From: an uncultured Simplicispira sp.
GTDB lineage: Bacteria > Pseudomonadota > Gammaproteobacteria > Burkholderiales > Burkholderiaceae_C
Direction of reading: 5' to 3'
DNA: 6,399 nucleotides
Assembly: GCA_903882725.1 (NCBI GenBank)
Contig: CAIRYF010000311.1
Coordinates: 1 to 6,399 of the forward strand
Numbering within the stretch: the first letter of the stretch is position 1; every line of letters begins with the position of its first letter. The notes beneath the pieces are model-generated. The model had not been told where the DNA came from. It worked only from the letters and a program-made list of their open reading frames with translations, and made no database searches. This document shows, piece by piece, positions 4,886 through 6,399 of this stretch. Both the position numbers and the translations under genes were made by a program.

Positions 4886-6121
4886 ATGGAACGTGATGAC
4901 CTGTGCGCTTGGCTGCGCCTGACGCTCACCCCCGGCATTGGCAACGCTGCCACGCGGCGCTTGTTGCAGGCGTTTGGCCTGCCGCAGGCGATTTTTCAGC
5001 AAACCAGTTTTGCGCTACAGCAGTGTGTGACAGCAGCGCAGGCGCAGGCCTTGCTGCAAGAACCCGCCGGACTGGCGGCGCTGTTAACAACCACATGGCA
5101 ATGGCTGCACGCAGCCAGGCCAGAGACAGCGCACACACCGGCGCGCGCCTTGCTTGCACTGGGTGATGCGCAGTACCCCTCCTTGCTGCTAGAAACCGAA
5201 GACCCACCGCCGCTGTTGTACCTGTTGGGTGCCGCGCGCTTTTTAGCGCCAGATGCCGAGCCGTTTCCGCGTGGTACCTGCTTGGCCATTGTTGGCAGCC
5301 GCCACCCGACAGCGCAAGGCGAGGGCAATGCGCGCGAGTTTGCCCGCGCCCTGCGCGCTACTGGCATGACGATTGTTTCTGGCTTGGCGCTGGGCGTCGA
5401 TGCTGCGGCCCATGAGGGTGCGCTGGCCAGCGCGCAAGACAGTGACCACACGCCCGCCACGTTGGCGATAGTCGGCACCGGCCTGGATCGCGTCTATCCA
5501 CGCAGCCATCTGCCCTTAGCCCACCGCATTGCTGCCCACGGCCTGCTGGTGAGCGAGTACCCACTGGGCACACCGCCACTGCCGGGTAATTTTCCTAAGC
5601 GCAACCGCATCATTGCTGGCCTCTCACAAGGCACGCTGGTAGTTGAAGCCGCACCCGCATCGGGCTCGCTGATCACCGCGCGCTTGGCCTCCGAGCAAGG
5701 GCGTGAAGTGTTCGCCATTCCCGGCTCCATCCATGCACCGCAGTCGCGTGGCTGCCACGCGCTCATTCGCCAAGGTGCCAAACTGGTCGAAACGGCCCAA
5801 GACGTGCTGGAAGAACTGCGCCTGTCTAGCCCCAGCGCTTTGACGCCGCCCCTGGGCAAAGCGGTGGGCCGCAGCAAACGCACGCCACCAAGTCCAACAT
5901 CCAATCCATCGCTTATCCCACTGCCGCAGCAACAAAGCTTGGACGTGCCCGACTCGCCGCTGCTGCAAGCCTTGGGCTACGACCCTGCGGGGCTAGATGC
6001 TTTACAGGCACGCACCGGCTTGGCCACGGCCACCTTGCAAGTAGAGCTGTTGGAGTTGGAGCTGGCGGGCGCGGTGGCGCGCTTGCCGGGCGGCCTGTTT
6101 CAGCGAATGGGGCGGGGCTGA
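4886..6121 (+). CDS. dprA: DNA-processing protein DprA
   Basis: DprA binds incoming single-stranded DNA during natural transformation, displaces SSB and loads RecA in the cytoplasm. The 411-residue protein has an N-terminal helical part with TPGIG (15-19), then the Rossmann-like core: VGSR (136-139), SGLALGVDAAAHEGAL (165-180), GTGLDRVYP (197-205), SEYPLGTPP with FPKRNRIIAGLS (223-247), VVEA and SGSLITA (252-265), and IPGS (278-281). A Pro/Ser-rich linker (about 313-355) leads to a C-terminal winged-helix-like domain (about 357-405). All core motifs are intact. The length fits the longer, three-domain form of the family. ATG 4886 lies 23 nt after the LysM gene stop with no clear Shine-Dalgarno; the two genes are probably co-transcribed. 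The gene shows this strain has at least one competence component, not that it is competent. Confidence 0.98.
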   Translation: MERDDLCAWLRLTLTPGIGNAATRRLLQAFGLPQAIFQQTSFALQQCVTAAQAQALLQEPAGLAALLTTTWQWLHAARPETAHTPARALLALGDAQYPSLLLETEDPPPLLYLLGAARFLAPDAEPFPRGTCLAIVGSRHPTAQGEGNAREFARALRATGMTIVSGLALGVDAAAHEGALASAQDSDHTPATLAIVGTGLDRVYPRSHLPLAHRIAAHGLLVSEYPLGTPPLPGNFPKRNRIIAGLSQGTLVVEAAPASGSLITARLASEQGREVFAIPGSIHAPQSRGCHALIRQGAKLVETAQDVLEELRLSSPSALTPPLGKAVGRSKRTPPSPTSNPSLIPLPQQQSLDVPDSPLLQALGYDPAGLDALQARTGLATATLQVELLELELAGAVARLPGGLFQRMGRG

Positions 6122-6125
6122 AATA

Positions 6126-6399
6126 TCAACTTAACAAACGCTCGGGATTGGCACCCAACTTGGCTAGCGCGTCGCGCGTGGCGCGGGCGGTCAGGCCTTC
6201 TTCTTCTTCGGCAACCAACAAACCCGCTTGTAAATAGGCAGCCAAGCGGCCCAATTGCAGCAGGTAGGTGCTGCCGTCGATGGCGGCAAACGCCTGGTAT
6301 CGCTACAGTTTGTAATCAGGGTCGATAGCGAAAACAACAGTATCACGCATGTAACGGTTCAGCTTGACGGTGTGATTGCCATACGCATTGTGTTCAACA
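6126..6399 (-). pseudogene. Interrupted, unrecognised reading frame, 5' end outside the window
   Basis: On the minus strand one frame is open from the right edge for 31 codons, meets TAG at 6305-6303, and continues in the same frame for 58 more codons to TGA at 6128-6126. No ATG follows the TAG; TTG codons are the only common alternative starts. The upstream part contains YGNHTVKLNRYMRD and AIDPDY, faintly like the C-terminal region of some tailed-phage major capsid proteins (SU10 type, from memory). The downstream part (LQLGRLAAYLQAG, a run of four Glu, RDALAKLGANPERLLS) looks like real helical protein, but I do not recognise it. It may be a decayed gene, a junction of two genes, or a gene with a sequencing error. 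It ends 4 nt from the dprA stop, tail to tail. Confidence 0.4.

Noticed and set aside
4996..5478. Open minus-strand frame of 160 codons opposite dprA
   Set aside because: dprA is intact on the plus strand here; the antisense product is Ala/Ser-rich and unlike any family.
6197..6210. CTTCTTCTTCTTCG short tandem repeat
   Set aside because: Four GAA codons (four Glu) in the interrupted frame on the minus strand; too short to be called a functional repeat.

Overview
The window is ordinary chromosomal housekeeping DNA of a GC-rich betaproteobacterium. Protein resemblance, the def/fmt versus LysM/dprA arrangement and a Comamonadaceae-like repeat patch point to Burkholderiales, probably Comamonadaceae. 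That placement rests on recalled family features, not on a search. No rRNA, tRNA, CRISPR array, insertion sequence or attachment site was found.

Layout. Positions 1-3391 hold a minus-strand gene block, read from right to left. It starts with def (peptide deformylase) and fmt (methionyl-tRNA formyltransferase), which overlap by 4 nt as GTGA. A NudJ-like Nudix hydrolase follows after 24 nt, mnmA (tRNA 2-thiouridylase) after 23 nt, and the first 69 codons of purB (adenylosuccinate lyase) after 52 nt. The gene at the left edge is cut by the window. A 175-nt divergent intergenic region (3392-3566) separates this block from two plus-strand genes. These are a secreted LysM protein of unknown role and, 23 nt later, dprA (DNA-processing protein of natural transformation). 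Tail to tail with dprA, with a 4-nt gap, lies a minus-strand reading frame (6126-6399) that runs off the right edge. It carries an in-frame TAG and I do not recognise it; it looks like a gene remnant.

How the genes fit together. def and fmt are the two ends of the N-formyl-methionine cycle: Fmt formylates initiator tRNA and Def removes the formyl group from new proteins. mnmA modifies the wobble uridine of Lys/Glu/Gln tRNAs, so three genes of the block serve translation. nudJ-mnmA-purB repeats the order known in Escherichia coli (there nudJ-mnmA-hflD-purB) without hflD. The LysM protein is exported and probably binds peptidoglycan; DprA loads RecA on incoming single-stranded DNA in the cytoplasm.

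I do not see a new defence or mobile system. The points most worth a second look are a low-GC patch inside fmt that resembles a dispersed Comamonadaceae repeat, the interrupted frame after dprA, overlapping inverted repeats between def and the LysM gene, the near absence of Shine-Dalgarno sequences, and an unusually histidine-rich signal peptide.
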